Shown here one piece after another: positions 35,305 to 45,832 of a DNA stretch of 64,000 nucleotides. The first letter of the stretch is position 1; every line of letters starts with the position of its first letter. The notes under the pieces were generated by a model. The model was not told where the DNA came from, ran no database searches, and was given only the letters and a program-made list of their open reading frames with translations. This stretch comes from Tolypeutes matacus (Eukaryota > Chordata > Mammalia > Cingulata > Chlamyphoridae): contig JAKSZT010053764.1 of assembly GCA_026826555.1 (NCBI GenBank), positions 39,896,523 to 39,960,522 on the forward strand. Direction: 5' to 3'. Position numbers and translations under genes: made by a program.

Positions 35305-36426
35305 CACATCTATGGTCATGTGATTTTTGACTAGCCTGTCAAACCCATCCAGCTCAGGCAGAACAGTCCATTCAACAAATGGTACTAAGAAAATTTGATA
35401 TCCATAGCAAAAGAAGGAAAGAGGACCCCTATACAAAAATTAACTCAAAATAAATCAAAAACCTAAATATAAAAGCAAGAATCATAAAGCTTCTAGAAGA
35501 AAATGTAGGAAAAGACCTGTGGTAGGTGGTAGATTCTTAAAGGAGATAGGAGGAGGACTGAGATGGACTACTGATATTTAATGTATGTAGAAGTTTTAAT
35601 TAGCTTTACGATAAAAGTGTGGAAATGTACGGAGTTGATGGTAACATATTATAGTAAGTAACAGCTGATTTATAAATGGGGATGTGGCTGAAAATGTTAG
35701 TCTAGGGATGTAAATGCCAACTGACAGAAAGCTAGAGAATAATCTAGGGACTGAATCACACAGTAAACCCAGAGGTGGATGAGAATAGTGATTGATGGTA
35801 CAGATGCAAGATTGTCCTTTGTGAGCTAGAGCAGAAGTGCATCACTATTGTAGGGTGGTGGGAATGTGGAGAAGCATGGGAAAAATACAACTGGAGTGAC
35901 CTATGGAGTGTGGTTAACAGTAATAATATAATACTCTTGCATCTATGCCAAAGATGCACTGTGTTGATAATGGGGGAGTATGGAATGTGTGTGCCAAATG
36001 TATGCCGTGGAACTGGTAATAATCGGATGATATTATCTCATAATCTGTAACAAATGTTCCACCACGATGTGGTGTGTTGATAGAGGGGTGTTGTTTGGGA
36101 ATTCTGCACATGTGCATGATTGTTTCGTAAGTTTACAACTTCTGTCATAAAAATATATTTAAAAAATAATACTAGGGTGGGTTGGGGGAAAAATACACCA
36201 AATGTAAGATAAGGACTATAATTAGTAGTAAGATTTTGACAATATTCTTTCATAATTTGAACAAATGTCTCACGGCAATGCAAGGTGTTGGTGGAGGGTT
36301 GATGTATGGGACCCCTGTATGGTGTTATGAATGTTTGCTTTGTAAGTTCACAACTATTACTATACATTTATTGTTTATGTATATTCATTTTTGAGTGATA
36401 TATTTCAATCAGTTTTGTTTTTTTTT
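35305..36426 (+). mobile_element. Second L1: ORF2 end and 3' UTR
   Basis: ORF2 resumes with KINSK-like and [14 protein letters not shown] residues, then the long non-coding 3' region (35530-36426), including TAACAAATGTTCCACCA and CACATGTGCATGATTGTTTCGTAAGTT. A second, similar block follows at 36230-36370, so the 3' UTR holds an internal repeat or two adjoining tails. Confidence 0.75.
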
Positions 36427-36440
36427 AATGTAATGTGGGA

Positions 36441-36620
36441 TATATTGGACCGGATCCTGGAACAGAAAAACACCATTAGTGGAAAAACTGGTGAAATCCA
36501 AAGAAGTTCTGTAATTTGGTTAATAAGACAGTGACAAGGTTAGTTTCTTAGTTTTGGTAACTTCTATGGTCATGTAAATCTAAATTATCTTAAAAGTTTT
36601 TGATAGATCTTAACATATTG
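36441..36620 (+). mobile_element. Old L1M-type 3' UTR, right half
   Basis: GGACCGGATCCTGGAACAGAA, TGGTGAAATCCAAAGAAG and ATCTAAATTATCTTAAAAG continue the element interrupted at 32032. Confidence 0.7.
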
Positions 36621-37720
36621 GCCTCCAAAGTAGTTGCAATAATTTACCCTCCCCCCAGCAATATGAGAATGAATGGTTATTTTCCCCATACAATAACCAA
36701 CAAAATGTTTTAATTTTTGGCAATCTCACTGACAACGTTTTTTTAAAAAATGTTTCATTTAATTATGAGTACAAATAAGCATCTTTTCACTTAACTGATT
36801 ATTTGTATGTTCATTTTTCATATTCTGGGCTTTATTTTTAAAACTGGAGCAATTATCTTACTGATTTGTAAGAGCTCCTTGTATGTTAAAAATAAACTCA
36901 CCTTTATCTTTCATGTGGATGAGTTCCTTTCTCAATATTTCATTTGTCTTTCGACTTTCTACACAGAATTTTTGCCCATAGGCTTTTTAAAAATTTTTAA
37001 ACAGCCGAAATTGTCAACCTTTTCTTTTATTGCTTCCAGATTTTGTTTAGGAAGGCATTCCCTACTCTATGTTTAGAAACACATTTACCTATGATATCTT
37101 CCAACATATAAGTGGTATGCTATTTTTTTTTAAGATTTTAAAAATTTATTTATTCTCCCCCACCACCACCCCCTTCATTGTTTTGCACTCCCTGTCTGCT
37201 GTGTTCTTCTGTGTCTGCTTGTCTTCTCTTTAGGCAGCACCGGGAACCGATCCTGGGACCTTCCAGAGTGGGAGAGAGGCGCTCAATCTCTTGCGCCACC
37301 TCAGCTCCCTGGTCTGCTGTGTCTCTTATTTTTTCTCCTGTGTCTCTTTTTGTTTCATCATCTTGCTGCGCCAGCTCTCCTACGTGGGCCAGCTTGCCTT
37401 TCACCAGGAGGCCCCAGGAATCAAACCCTGGACCTCCTATATGGTAAACTGGAGCCCAATCACTTGAGCCACATCCGTTTCCCTAAATGGTGTGCTATTA
37501 ACATTTAAATTGTCCATCCATTTGAAATTCCTTTTTGATGTAAGGAATAAGGAAGTATAAAAGATACAGCTTTTTCTGTTTTGTTTTTAAATGGCTGACA
37601 AATTCTTCCAGACCCCTTTATTGAATGATCTATTTTTTCCCAGTGCTTTCAAAGGCTATCTTTGTCATATACTAAATTCCCTGAAAACATACTGTTAGAT
37701 GGGATCCTTGCAAGATCTTA
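36621..37720 (-). mobile_element. Old L1M fragment, interrupted by a DAS SINE
   Basis: The plus strand shows the reverse of a typical old L1 segment: TTACTGATTTGTAAGAGCTCCTTGTA, TTTAGGAAGGCATTCCCTACTC, and after the SINE TTAAATTGTCCATCCATTTG and CCCTTTATTGAATGATC. Continuity across the SINE supports a single fragment. Confidence 0.75.
37125..37484 (-). mobile_element. Two-unit (dimeric) DAS SINE
   Basis: One insertion with the 12-bp duplication TGGTATGCTATT / TGGTGTGCTATT (37113-37124, 37488-37499). On the minus strand it has tRNA-like unit 1 (GTGGCTCAAGTGATTGGGCT, GGTTTGATTCCTGGGGCC), a body, tRNA-like unit 2 (GGCGCAAGAGATTGAGCG, GGATCGGTTCCCGGTGC), another body and an AAATAAATTTTTAAAATC tail. 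Confidence 0.88.
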
Positions 37721-39060
37721 TGCTATTCCAGCAGATGTAAGTGAATGGGTGGGTGTACTATAAGGTTGAAAGCAGAAAAATTCGATTCTCACTTCAAAGA
37801 AAGTGTACAGATGACCATTTCATATTCACCTTCCTTTAGTTCATCAATAAAAAGTTTACTTGAGCAACTACCAAAAGTCTGGCACTGTGCTAGCACGAGG
37901 CAGCTGTTTCATGTGAAGAGAACAAATTCTAGCACCCGATGGCCGCTGTCTGGTGCCAGATCCAGGAACCTCTCCCCTCATGCCTCGCTGTCCGCCCCCC
38001 ACCCCCAAAGGATTATTATGAAGATTAAAAGAGTTAAGGCAGAAGAAGTGCTTAGAGCCACATGTGGCACATATTGACTGCTCAATAAATGCTGGCTATT
38101 ATTATTATTCGGGATAGAAAGCTGACTAGCAGATCATTTCTAGATTTAAGTTCTTCCTGCATTTTATGCAGAAAAGATGATGACTTTTTCCCTCTATGAT
38201 CATTCTACTTTAGAGCAATCAGCCATCTGCTTTCCTCCGACATCACCAGAAGCTGACTGGTCAAGGGGGCTGCAGCAGTCAACATCCCAAGCAGAGACCA
38301 TGCTATGAAAGAATGTCCTCCCTTCGGAGAGGTTTGTGGAGGCCCCTCTCCCAGACCAGCATCTCGTGGCCGGGAAGGTGTGTGGCTGCCCAGACAGCAC
38401 TTTGGAGAGCCCTGGGCTCCAAATGCAGGCAGGGCTGCACAAGTAAGAGGGAGGAAGCCTAACTCCAGGGACTGTATTAATCACCACTGATAAAAAGGGA
38501 CACACACAGGTGAGAAGGGACACCAACAAAGGCTGAGGGCAGTAACAGCCCAGCCTTTACAGATGCCAAAAACTTGAAAAACTCTCCCTTTTCCCCCTTA
38601 CAATTACTCTGGATTTGGGTTGGGATGGAAGTGGTTGGGAGATGCCTGACATAAAAAGATATAATAATTTAATATCCATTTTATTTTAGGCTTGAGAATG
38701 TGTTTTGAATCATAGTTGATTATGGGCCTCTGGCATACCTGAAAGGATTAACTGAAATCAGCTTACACTGAACTCTGTGAAACCCAAGGCTTTCCTGGTT
38801 TGAAGTGGTATGTTCTTGAATTTGAAAGTCTCTTGATAAATTGGAAAAATTATGCCAAAAAACTGCAGATTCTTACCTACTGTCTTAGATAATTAACAAA
38901 TATTCAACCAATAGTAAATAAAAGATTATTAAATACATAAGAAAATTCAAGAAGTTCCTATAAATCAGGAGAGTTGAATTGCCATCTTTAAAAAGTTAAA
39001 ATTATTGTTTGGCTATAAGATCTAAATTTTTATAAGAGAACAGAGACCTCTAATTACTTT
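37721..39060. other. Unannotated intron sequence
   Basis: A weak MIR-like end lies at about 37990-38110 (CTCAATAAATGCTGGCTATTATTATTATTC). Nothing else was recognised. Confidence 0.35.
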
Positions 39061-39121
39061 AAAAAAAAAAAAAAAAAAAAAGGAAAGGAAATGGATATGG
39101 ATATGGATATGGATATGGATA
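39061..39121. repeat. A-run followed by (GGATAT)n microsatellite
   Basis: Twenty A, then GGAAAGGAAAT and five GGATAT units. It is probably a decayed retroposon tail that seeded a hexanucleotide repeat. Confidence 0.85.
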
Positions 39122-39639
39122 TGAAAATGAGCCATCTGCCAAATGCATGTGCCTCTTGAATCTCTTGGTTAAATACTTCCATTATAATAATTTCATAAGC
39201 GTTTTTAATCATATAGGCAAATATATATATATGCGAAAGCATAGTGTGCTTGACTAATGTCACCATTGCAGAAACAACACACCTTCTCCAAACAGTGGTC
39301 AAGTCACACCTTTCAAACCTTTATAACTTCCCAGAGGAAAGAGCCCTCCATCTGACATCTCAGAAAGCCGTAGCTGCTCGGCAAGAAGTTCATAAGTTTC
39401 TATAATAAGCAAACAGACCCAGAAACACCCTAGCACTGTTCCAGAGTCTATGAAGGACTGAGTACCAACATTTCTTGAGCATTTAAAAATATACTCCAAA
39501 CCAATACACCAGGCTCTTGTACTTAAAAAAATAAGAACTTATTTTTTTTTCTTGCTTGAACCTTATTCTTATAAAAGTGAAACATAGTCTAGTATTATAC
39601 AGCACCTAAGAGCTATCTCCTGAAAACCTCCTTGTTACT

Positions 39640-40737
39640 CAAATATGGCCTCTCTCTAAGCCAAACTCAGCATATAAACTCATTGCCTTCCCCTCAGCAT
39701 GGGACATGACTCCCAGGGATGTGCCTCCCTGGCACTGAAAGATTATTAGCAAGCGCCAACTAATGATGCATTTGGAAAAAAACCTTGACCAAAGGGGGGG
39801 AATATTAAATACAAACGAGTTTTTACGACTAAGAGATTTCAAAGTGAGTTGGGAGATCATTCCAGAGGTTACTCTTATGCATGTCTCAGGAAGATCTCAC
39901 TGACTGCCACAGTAAACAATGCGTCAAGCAGGAGTACCCCTGAGAGCTCTAGAGATATCTGGACACTATAGGAAGAGCTGACAACCCCAGGAAATTGGCA
40001 CCCCGTTGGTGAGCCTTACCCTGGATTATATGTTAACCTATCTCCCCAATGTAACAGAGTTAGACTCATTTATAATTTTCCTACACATGGTTCTTCTGCC
40101 CCTTTTATTTGAACCTATAATTAGCACTATAACCGTTAAACTTATGTCCCAGAGTTTTAAATCTTCAGTTTCTTCATATGCTGGTTGAGCCCTGAATCTC
40201 AGTAGAGTTTCAGCCAACACCTACTCTCCAGTTCATTGGACTCACCCAAGACAACAAAAGGATGATGATGGACATCACCCATCCCAAAAAACAACAACTT
40301 CAAGCAATTAAGTTCCATCCATCTGCCCCATGGAATCTAAGCCCCCTCTCAGTCAGAAGCAAAATGGGCATCACCATCCAAAACCCTCAAGATTGAGGAA
40401 TGAACACACATAAGGGGGGAATGCAACTATGGACCAAAGTACACTTATTTTTCTAGTAAGGAAAGACCTTGTAACATTGATATAAAGGTAGTAGTCACCA
40501 AAGGTCCTGAGGGGAGAGAGAGGGAAGAATAGGTGTAACATGGGGCATTTTGGGGACAATGAAATTGTTTTGCATGACATTGCAGTGACAGATACAGGCT
40601 ATTATACATTTTGTCAAAATCTATAAAATTGTGCTGTGCAAAGTATAAACCATAATGTAAATTATAGACTATGGTTAGTAGCAATGCTTCAGTATTTGTT
40701 CATAAATTGTAGCAAATGTACCACACTAATGAAAGAT

Positions 40738-40740
<3 letters not shown>
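39640..40740 (+). mobile_element. Xenarthran repeat, long copy (copy 2)
   Basis: Distinctive blocks are CATGGGACATGACTCCCAGG, CCTTGACCAAAGGGGGG, CTCACTGACTGCCACAGTAA, GGATTATATGTTAACCTATC and, from 40180, the section shared with the copy at 23381. It ends at a CT microsatellite. It is probably a LINE 3' UTR or a long non-coding retroposon. No reading frame was found. Confidence 0.6.
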
Positions 40741-40785
<45 letters not shown>

Positions 40786-40816
40786 CCTCCCTCCCTCCCT
40801 CCCTCCCTCCCTCCCC
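40741..40816. repeat. (CT)n-(CCCT)n microsatellite
   Basis: About 40 bp of CT dinucleotides changing into about 35 bp of CCCT units. It replaces the A-rich tail position of the preceding repeat. Confidence 0.95.
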
Positions 40817-40837
40817 TATCCCAACTATGTTTCCAAA

Positions 40838-41060
40838 CCAGGGTTCAGCAAACTTCAAGCTGCTGGCCATATCCCACCTTATGTTTGTAAATAAAGTTTT
40901 ACTGACACAGTATTGTCCAGGACTGTTTTCCAGTTACAAGGCAAAGGTGAATAGTGAGACAGAGATTTATTTAGAGGGTGATTGTAAGGATTAAATGAGT
41001 CAAAATATTTACTATCTGGCCCTTTACAGAAAGTCTGTCAACTCCTGCTCTAAGCCATTA
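40838..41060. mobile_element. hAT-like fossil
   Basis: CAGGGTTCAGCAAACTTC and ATTTACTATCTGGCCCTTTACAGAAAGTCTGTCAACTCCTG are the ends of a common mammalian non-autonomous DNA transposon. A related copy is at 41408. Confidence 0.6.
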
Positions 41061-41407
41061 GGGTTAAATGATCAAATCCAACTGTATTCTGCATAAATTG
41101 CTTTAAAAACTTTCTAGGAATTAAGTAGAATCCTCTCCTTGCATCTCCCCAACTCCCAATTATAAACACCATGTTTTCCCCTATTCTGGAGGCTAATATC
41201 TTTAATAAAGATAAAACCTGAAAAATTAAACTGCATAATAAGTGTTTGTGGTGAAAACACCAAAAAATGATGTGGATGAGTGAAAATGAATAAGAGGATC
41301 AAATTCCATCTTGTTTTATCCAGCACTTGGAATTTTTTAAAGAAAGGATACCTGGCACCTGGACACCAAGGTTCCAACTTGGTAGGAGCTCCAAATTTTC
41401 ACTTCTA

Positions 41408-41795
41408 GTTTAGAAGTTAGCAAACTATTGTCCAAAGACCAAATCCTGCCCCCGCCCCCTGTTTTTGTACACAGTCTGTGAGCTAAATGGATTTTACATC
41501 TTTAAATGGTTGGGAAAAAATGAGCTAAATGGATTTTACATCTTTAAATGGTTGGGAAAAAATTAAAAGAATAGTATTTCATGATATGTGAAAATTACAT
41601 GAAATTAAAATTTCAGTGTCACAAATAAAGTTTTATTTGACCACAACCAAGCCCATTCATTTATGTATTGTGTATGTCTGCTTTCAGGCTAAAACAAGAG
41701 CTGAGTAGTTTTGACAGAGACCCCATATGGCCTGCAAAACCTAAAATTTACTATCTGGCCCCTTACAGAAAAGTTTTGCCAATCCCTCCTGCAAT
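41408..41795. mobile_element. hAT-like fossil with internal tandem duplication
   Basis: It has the same family ends as the copy at 40838: TTAGCAAACTATTGTCCAAAGACC and TATCTGGCCCCTTACAGAAAAGTTTTGCCAA, with ACAAATAAAGTTTTATTTGA inside. A perfect 42-bp tandem duplication lies at 41479-41562. Confidence 0.65.
41479..41562. repeat. Perfect 42-bp tandem duplication
   Basis: The 42 bases from TGAGCTAAATGG to GGGAAAAAA occur twice head to tail with no mismatch (41479-41520 and 41521-41562), inside an old, otherwise diverged repeat. Confidence 0.95.
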
Positions 41796-41796
41796 T

Positions 41797-41993
41797 TAGT
41801 GGTTTTCAAAGTGTGGTCTCTGGACCAGAAGCATGAGCAACATCTGGGAATTTTTAGAACTGTAAATCCTTAAGCCCACTCCAGCCCTACCAAATCAGAA
41901 ACCCTGGAGGTGGGCTCAGCCACCTGTGTTTAACAAGCCTTCCAGGTAAATCTGCTGCATACTAAATTTGGAGAACTACTGCTCTAGTTACCC
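41797..41993 (-). mobile_element. MER5-like hAT fossil
   Basis: AGTGGTTTTCAAAGTGTGGTC at one end and TTGGAGAACTACTGCT at the other are imperfect terminal inverted repeats, with CCAAATCAGAAACCCTGG-type sequence between. Confidence 0.8.
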
Positions 41994-42264
41994 AATCTGT
42001 CAAGTGAATCTTGTTCTGGCTGCGCTGATAATTTTAAGAAGCAGAAAGGGATATCAGAGGAGTAGAAGGGTGTGTTGTTTATCTTCAGAGATATATTTAT
42101 ATTTCCCTACAATTTAAAAGTTGTTTTTTTTCCTCTTTTAGTTTTATTCTACTATTGCCTCCCACCTTCCATCTGCATCAGCAACATGAAACATTTTTCC
42201 TCCACCTTATCTACTATTATTCTCCTAGAGAAATAAGGTTTTATGAGCGATAAAGAACAGCATA

Positions 42265-42430
42265 GGGAAGCGGCTGTGGCTCAATCAGTAGGGCTCCCGT
42301 TTACCATATGGGAGGCCCCGGGTTCGGTTTCCGGGGCCTCCTGGTGAAGGCAAGCCCGCCCGCACAGCGTGGTTAGCTGACCCAGCGAGCACAAGCAGCA
42401 AGGGGGGGAGAAATGAATAAATAAATAAAA

Positions 42431-42458
<28 letters not shown>
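42265..42458 (+). mobile_element. DAS SINE, young subfamily (copy 2)
   Basis: Nearly identical to the copies at 34245 and 59842. Flanked by the perfect 13-bp duplication AAAGAACAGCATA (42252-42264 and 42459-42471). Confidence 0.95.
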
Positions 42459-42463
<5 letters not shown>

Positions 42464-42471
42464 ACAGCATA

Positions 42472-44000
42472 CAATGGACGTCGTTTAAAGTAAGTCCATA
42501 GTGCAAGGTTCTTTCCCCTCTGGGCATCTCCATCAGAGTCACTGTTAGGTTGTGGACAAAGGTATCTGTTCTTTAATCAAAATGAAATGATCAGTGAGCC
42601 CAGAGCAGCACAGCCTGTACAGGACACACTCTTAACTGATACAAAGAAAATGGGGAAAGATAAAGTATAATCCATCTGCTGCCCAGATTGAAATGACAGA
42701 GAACAAGACTGATGGGCTGGAGTCTCTTGAGTTCTGCTAGTATTGAAATCAGAAAAGAAATACAACTAAAATAATTCCTAAACCAACCAATCATTAGCAT
42801 ATTAAAATATTGTCCCTAGGAATTCAGCAAGGCTATATTTTGAAGAATGAGAGCTAAGAGCCAGTGAGCCATCTTGAAAATCCAGCCTAACCCAACCGAG
42901 ACCTCAAATGTCTGCAGTCCCAGCCAACATCATGTGGAATAGAAAAACCTCTCTACTGAGTCAATCCACAGAATCGAGAGATAATAAAATGGTGGGTTTA
43001 AGCTTTGAGATGGTTTATGTCGCAACAGATAATCAAAACATGAAACGCTGAATGAAAAAAATTACAAAACAGAAATTACCATTTTTGGTGGAAAAAAATG
43101 TTAAAGCCTACTTAATATGTGAATACATTTTTCTATGTATTTTCTATAGAAATCAGATTCCCCACCCTCTATACTTCCTTCCTCCCATGACTGGTTTTTC
43201 ATTTTTGCATAGAACTGACAGGGAAAATAATGTGATAACTTCTCCACGGATAATCAAAATACATCTCGAAAAGCTAACGTCTTTTCTTTAAACATCCTAA
43301 GAATTCAATTTCTTTTTTTCCACTGACACATTAAGGATTGAGTGTCTGGCCTAAGAAGAATAAGTTTTAGCAAGTTACTGGTTTCTACTTACAAATAAAG
43401 TAAAACCATTCCTCCCAATAACATAAGCTTAGCTTAATCTTTTCATAACACAAGTAGGAGGAACTTAGGATGCCTTCAGAGAACCAAAACGACAGCCAAG
43501 AGACTCTACTGCTCTCCAGGTTCCATACTCCAAAAATATCAGAAATACTAAAACTGCCTAAATGCGTGCCAATCGGATGGCCTTGGGCCAAATACACAGT
43601 CGCTCTAGAGCCGTTAAATAATGAACATTTTAGTAATCCTCCCCTAGAAATGTAACTCAACATTTGCATAATATAGGACTGAGGGGTCTGGAGACCCCCA
43701 AACCAAACAACGGAATTCTCAACACCGTGGAAGCCACACAAGGCTGGTTTTGCAAATTTGGAGATGGGACATCTGAAAATCACCGGCATCATAATGGTAT
43801 TCCGAAGATGATGATTTCTAAATTCCATTAATATTCATCAAAATGAGTCTGTTTCCAATCTCGCTTCTCTTTAAAAAATCATTAAAATCATTAAGTAGGG
43901 TGTTAAATGATATATTCATGAGCAAAAGTAGAGAGACCAGGATACTTTTTTTTTTTTTTAACAGCAGAGCAAAAGTTGTGTGACTCCTCCACTCCGTAGA
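42472..44000. other. Unannotated sequence downstream of the CpG island (in intron 1)
   Basis: No gene or firm repeat was recognised. A T-run at 43947-43959 precedes the CpG island. Confidence 0.35.
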
Positions 44001-44029
44001 GGTGTAAAATACAAGTGTAAGAGAGACCC

Positions 44030-45130
44030 TGCCAGCATCCGCAGTGCCGGGCTCCAGATGTGCACCGGCAGTGGCAGCTCCCCGCCAGTGGCGCGGCGAG
44101 AGGACCCCCGCGCAAACCTGCCTGTCACCTGCCAGGGCGCAACCGCTGCCAACGTGGGCACTTAGGGGGCCGGGGGCCGGGGACCGGGTAAGGGGAAAGG
44201 GGCAGGAAGAAGAGGTGAGAGACTCACTACCCGGCCAGACCTCTCGTCGTGCAAATCACATCCGCAGAACTGGAACGAGTGCGACTTTGGGAACGCGTGC
44301 TTTTGACTTTAGATTCTGACGCGCGTGACAAATGCTAAGGATAAAAAGAAAGGCCTCTGGATAGTCCAAGACTCGCTGCCGCAGGGGCAAAGGATCTTTG
44401 CGCCGCACCTCACAGCAGGGCCGGGGGTCCACGCGCCCGGGCCTCGGAAGAAAAGAAGCTTCACCGCTCCACGCCCCTGGGCGAGGGCTCCCACGCGGGG
44501 AGGCGCGGGCTCACCCCGGCCCGAGGACCAGGCGGGCACCCCGCGCCGAATTCTGTAAAAGGCTGCCGCGCTGGGGACGCCGGGGAGGTGCCTCGGAGAA
44601 CGGCGGGTGGTCTCTAGGCGCAGGGCTGAGGCGGGAGGAGCAAGGGAAGCCGACGAGCTCCGCCCGGGCGGGCAGCGAGAGCGCGAGCCAAGGGACACAC
44701 TCACCTCCTTCCGCGGCTCTGGCGGCCGCTCGGCGCTGTGGGACCCGGCTCCGAGCCTGCCCCGGGCCGCTTTTCCCTTCCGCCACCGGCTTCGCGCTCT
44801 TCTCCGGTGGGCGCCGCGTCTCCTCCACCGCGTCCAGCGCCGCCGCGTCTCCGGCCTCCGCAGCGGCGAGTCCCCGCCCCCGGGCAGCGCCGACGGCGCG
44901 CGGGGAGGAGGCGGCGCCGCGAGCGCGAGGAGGCGAGGCCGGGGCCGCCGAGGCCGCGACCGGGCGTTCGGCCGCACGGCGCGCGCGCCTTGGTCCGCGG
45001 TCGCCCCTCGGCGGAAGCTAGAAAACCCTCTCTGCCCCCTCCTCCACCGCCTGGACCGTGGGGCGCAGCCCCTCTTTCCAGCACGGCCACTCCTGCGCTC
45101 GCCGAAGGATCCGAAAGGCTCTTTGCTAAG
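44030..45130. promoter_or_regulatory. GOLM1: CpG island, GOLM1 promoter
   Basis: The sequence is strongly GC-rich with dense CG dinucleotides, unlike the AT-rich surroundings. A GC box (TCCCCGCCCC on the plus strand, 44871-44880) and no clear TATA box fit a broad housekeeping-type promoter. It lies at the 5' end of GOLM1 exons on the minus strand. Long open frames on both strands here reflect the scarcity of stop codons in GC-rich DNA. Confidence 0.85.
44705..44990 (-). other. GOLM1: GOLM1 exon 1 (5' UTR), inferred
   Basis: On the minus strand the GC-rich sequence ends GCGGAAGGAG followed by GTGAGTGTG at 44704 downward, a near-perfect donor inside the island. Exon 2 starts with 5' UTR, so a non-coding exon 1 is required upstream. 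The transcription start is not visible; the upper end given is a guess inside the island. Confidence 0.6.
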
Positions 45131-45649
45131 GAGCAGCGCGTAGATGGGAAGAGGCTGCTAAGAAAAGGGACCTGGAGAGCCTCCCTTCCTCAACGTCCCT
45201 CACCCCGTGCCCTGAGGGAATTTTCCCGAACACAGAGGCAATTACTCACAGTGCCATACGCAGGGCTCCCTTTTCTGGGGTCTCAGCCAGAGCTGCCCAG
45301 TGTAGTGGGGGCAACTACATCAAGACAGATATTAAACTGGTCTTTAGGGGTCCATACCCACGAAGTTACCTTTTTTCTCCTCCCAGGCATTTTCTGTTGG
45401 CCATAATCTCCCCCCACGGTTCTCTCTCAAGCCTTAATGTTTCAGACTGTTATCACTGGGCTAAGATTCCTAGGCCACGCTACAAGCATGACCTTTTAGG
45501 ACTCTATGGGTGAAGCCTGGGAATCTGAATTTTTAACAGCGCCCCAAGTGGCTCTTAGGCACACTCAGGTTTGAGAAGCACCGTTTGGCCATCCCTCCCT
45601 GGAAGGGTCGCGACAAAATTAATGACTTACATTCAACCATAGTGGAAAC
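45131..45649. other. Upstream of GOLM1; MER5-like piece near 45470-45590
   Basis: GAAGCCTGGGAATCTGAATTTTTAACAGC and CAGGTTTGAGAAGCACC look MER5-like. No exon was recognised. Confidence 0.4.
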
Positions 45650-45654
45650 ATTCT

Positions 45655-45832
45655 AAAGCAATAGTTCTTACTTAACATTGGCAGCACCAGCCAGATCTAG
45701 AATTATCTGGGAGATTTTACAGCGTCCAGATGCCAGGGTCCCATCCCCAGAGTTCAGAGCCCTGACTTCGGTATTTTTGTTTTAAGTTTCCCAGATAATT
45801 CTAATCTGTAGCCAGGACTGAGAACAATTCTA
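45655..45832 (+). mobile_element. MER5-like hAT fossil
   Basis: GAATTATCTGGGAGATTTTACA, CAGGGTCCCATCCCCAGAG and GTTTCCCAGATAATTCTAATCTGTAGCCAGG follow the MER5 order. Confidence 0.75.

Larger units (their letters stand above)
32047..36426 (+). mobile_element. Second L1, internally deleted, with nested insertions
   Basis: It starts with a CCAGAAGATGGCAGCAGAG-type 5' UTR and ends in the T-run 3' UTR also seen at 1-148. A 14-bp duplication flanks it. ORF1 is present up to the ARRQW region (about 34190). Then about 2.6 kb equivalent of the other L1 (end of ORF1, endonuclease, most of the reverse transcriptase) is missing. ORF2 resumes after the DAS SINE. A 417-bp poly(A) insertion interrupts the rest. 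Antisense to GOLM1. Confidence 0.9.
27649..44704 (-). other. GOLM1: GOLM1 intron 1
   Basis: The inferred first intron is about 17 kb, from the GTGAGT donor at 44699-44704 to the TTTGGCAG acceptor at 27649-27656. It is full of transposons, including the second L1 and several DAS SINEs. No internal coding exon of another gene was recognised. Confidence 0.8.

Noticed and set aside
40741..40816. Regular short repeats resembling an array
   Set aside because: This is a dinucleotide/tetranucleotide microsatellite. There are no spacers and the genome is mammalian, so CRISPR does not apply.
44309..45406. Open frames of 129 to 222 residues on both strands
   Set aside because: They overlap each other in the CpG island, consist of low-complexity R, P, A and G residues and follow from GC-rich DNA having few stop codons.
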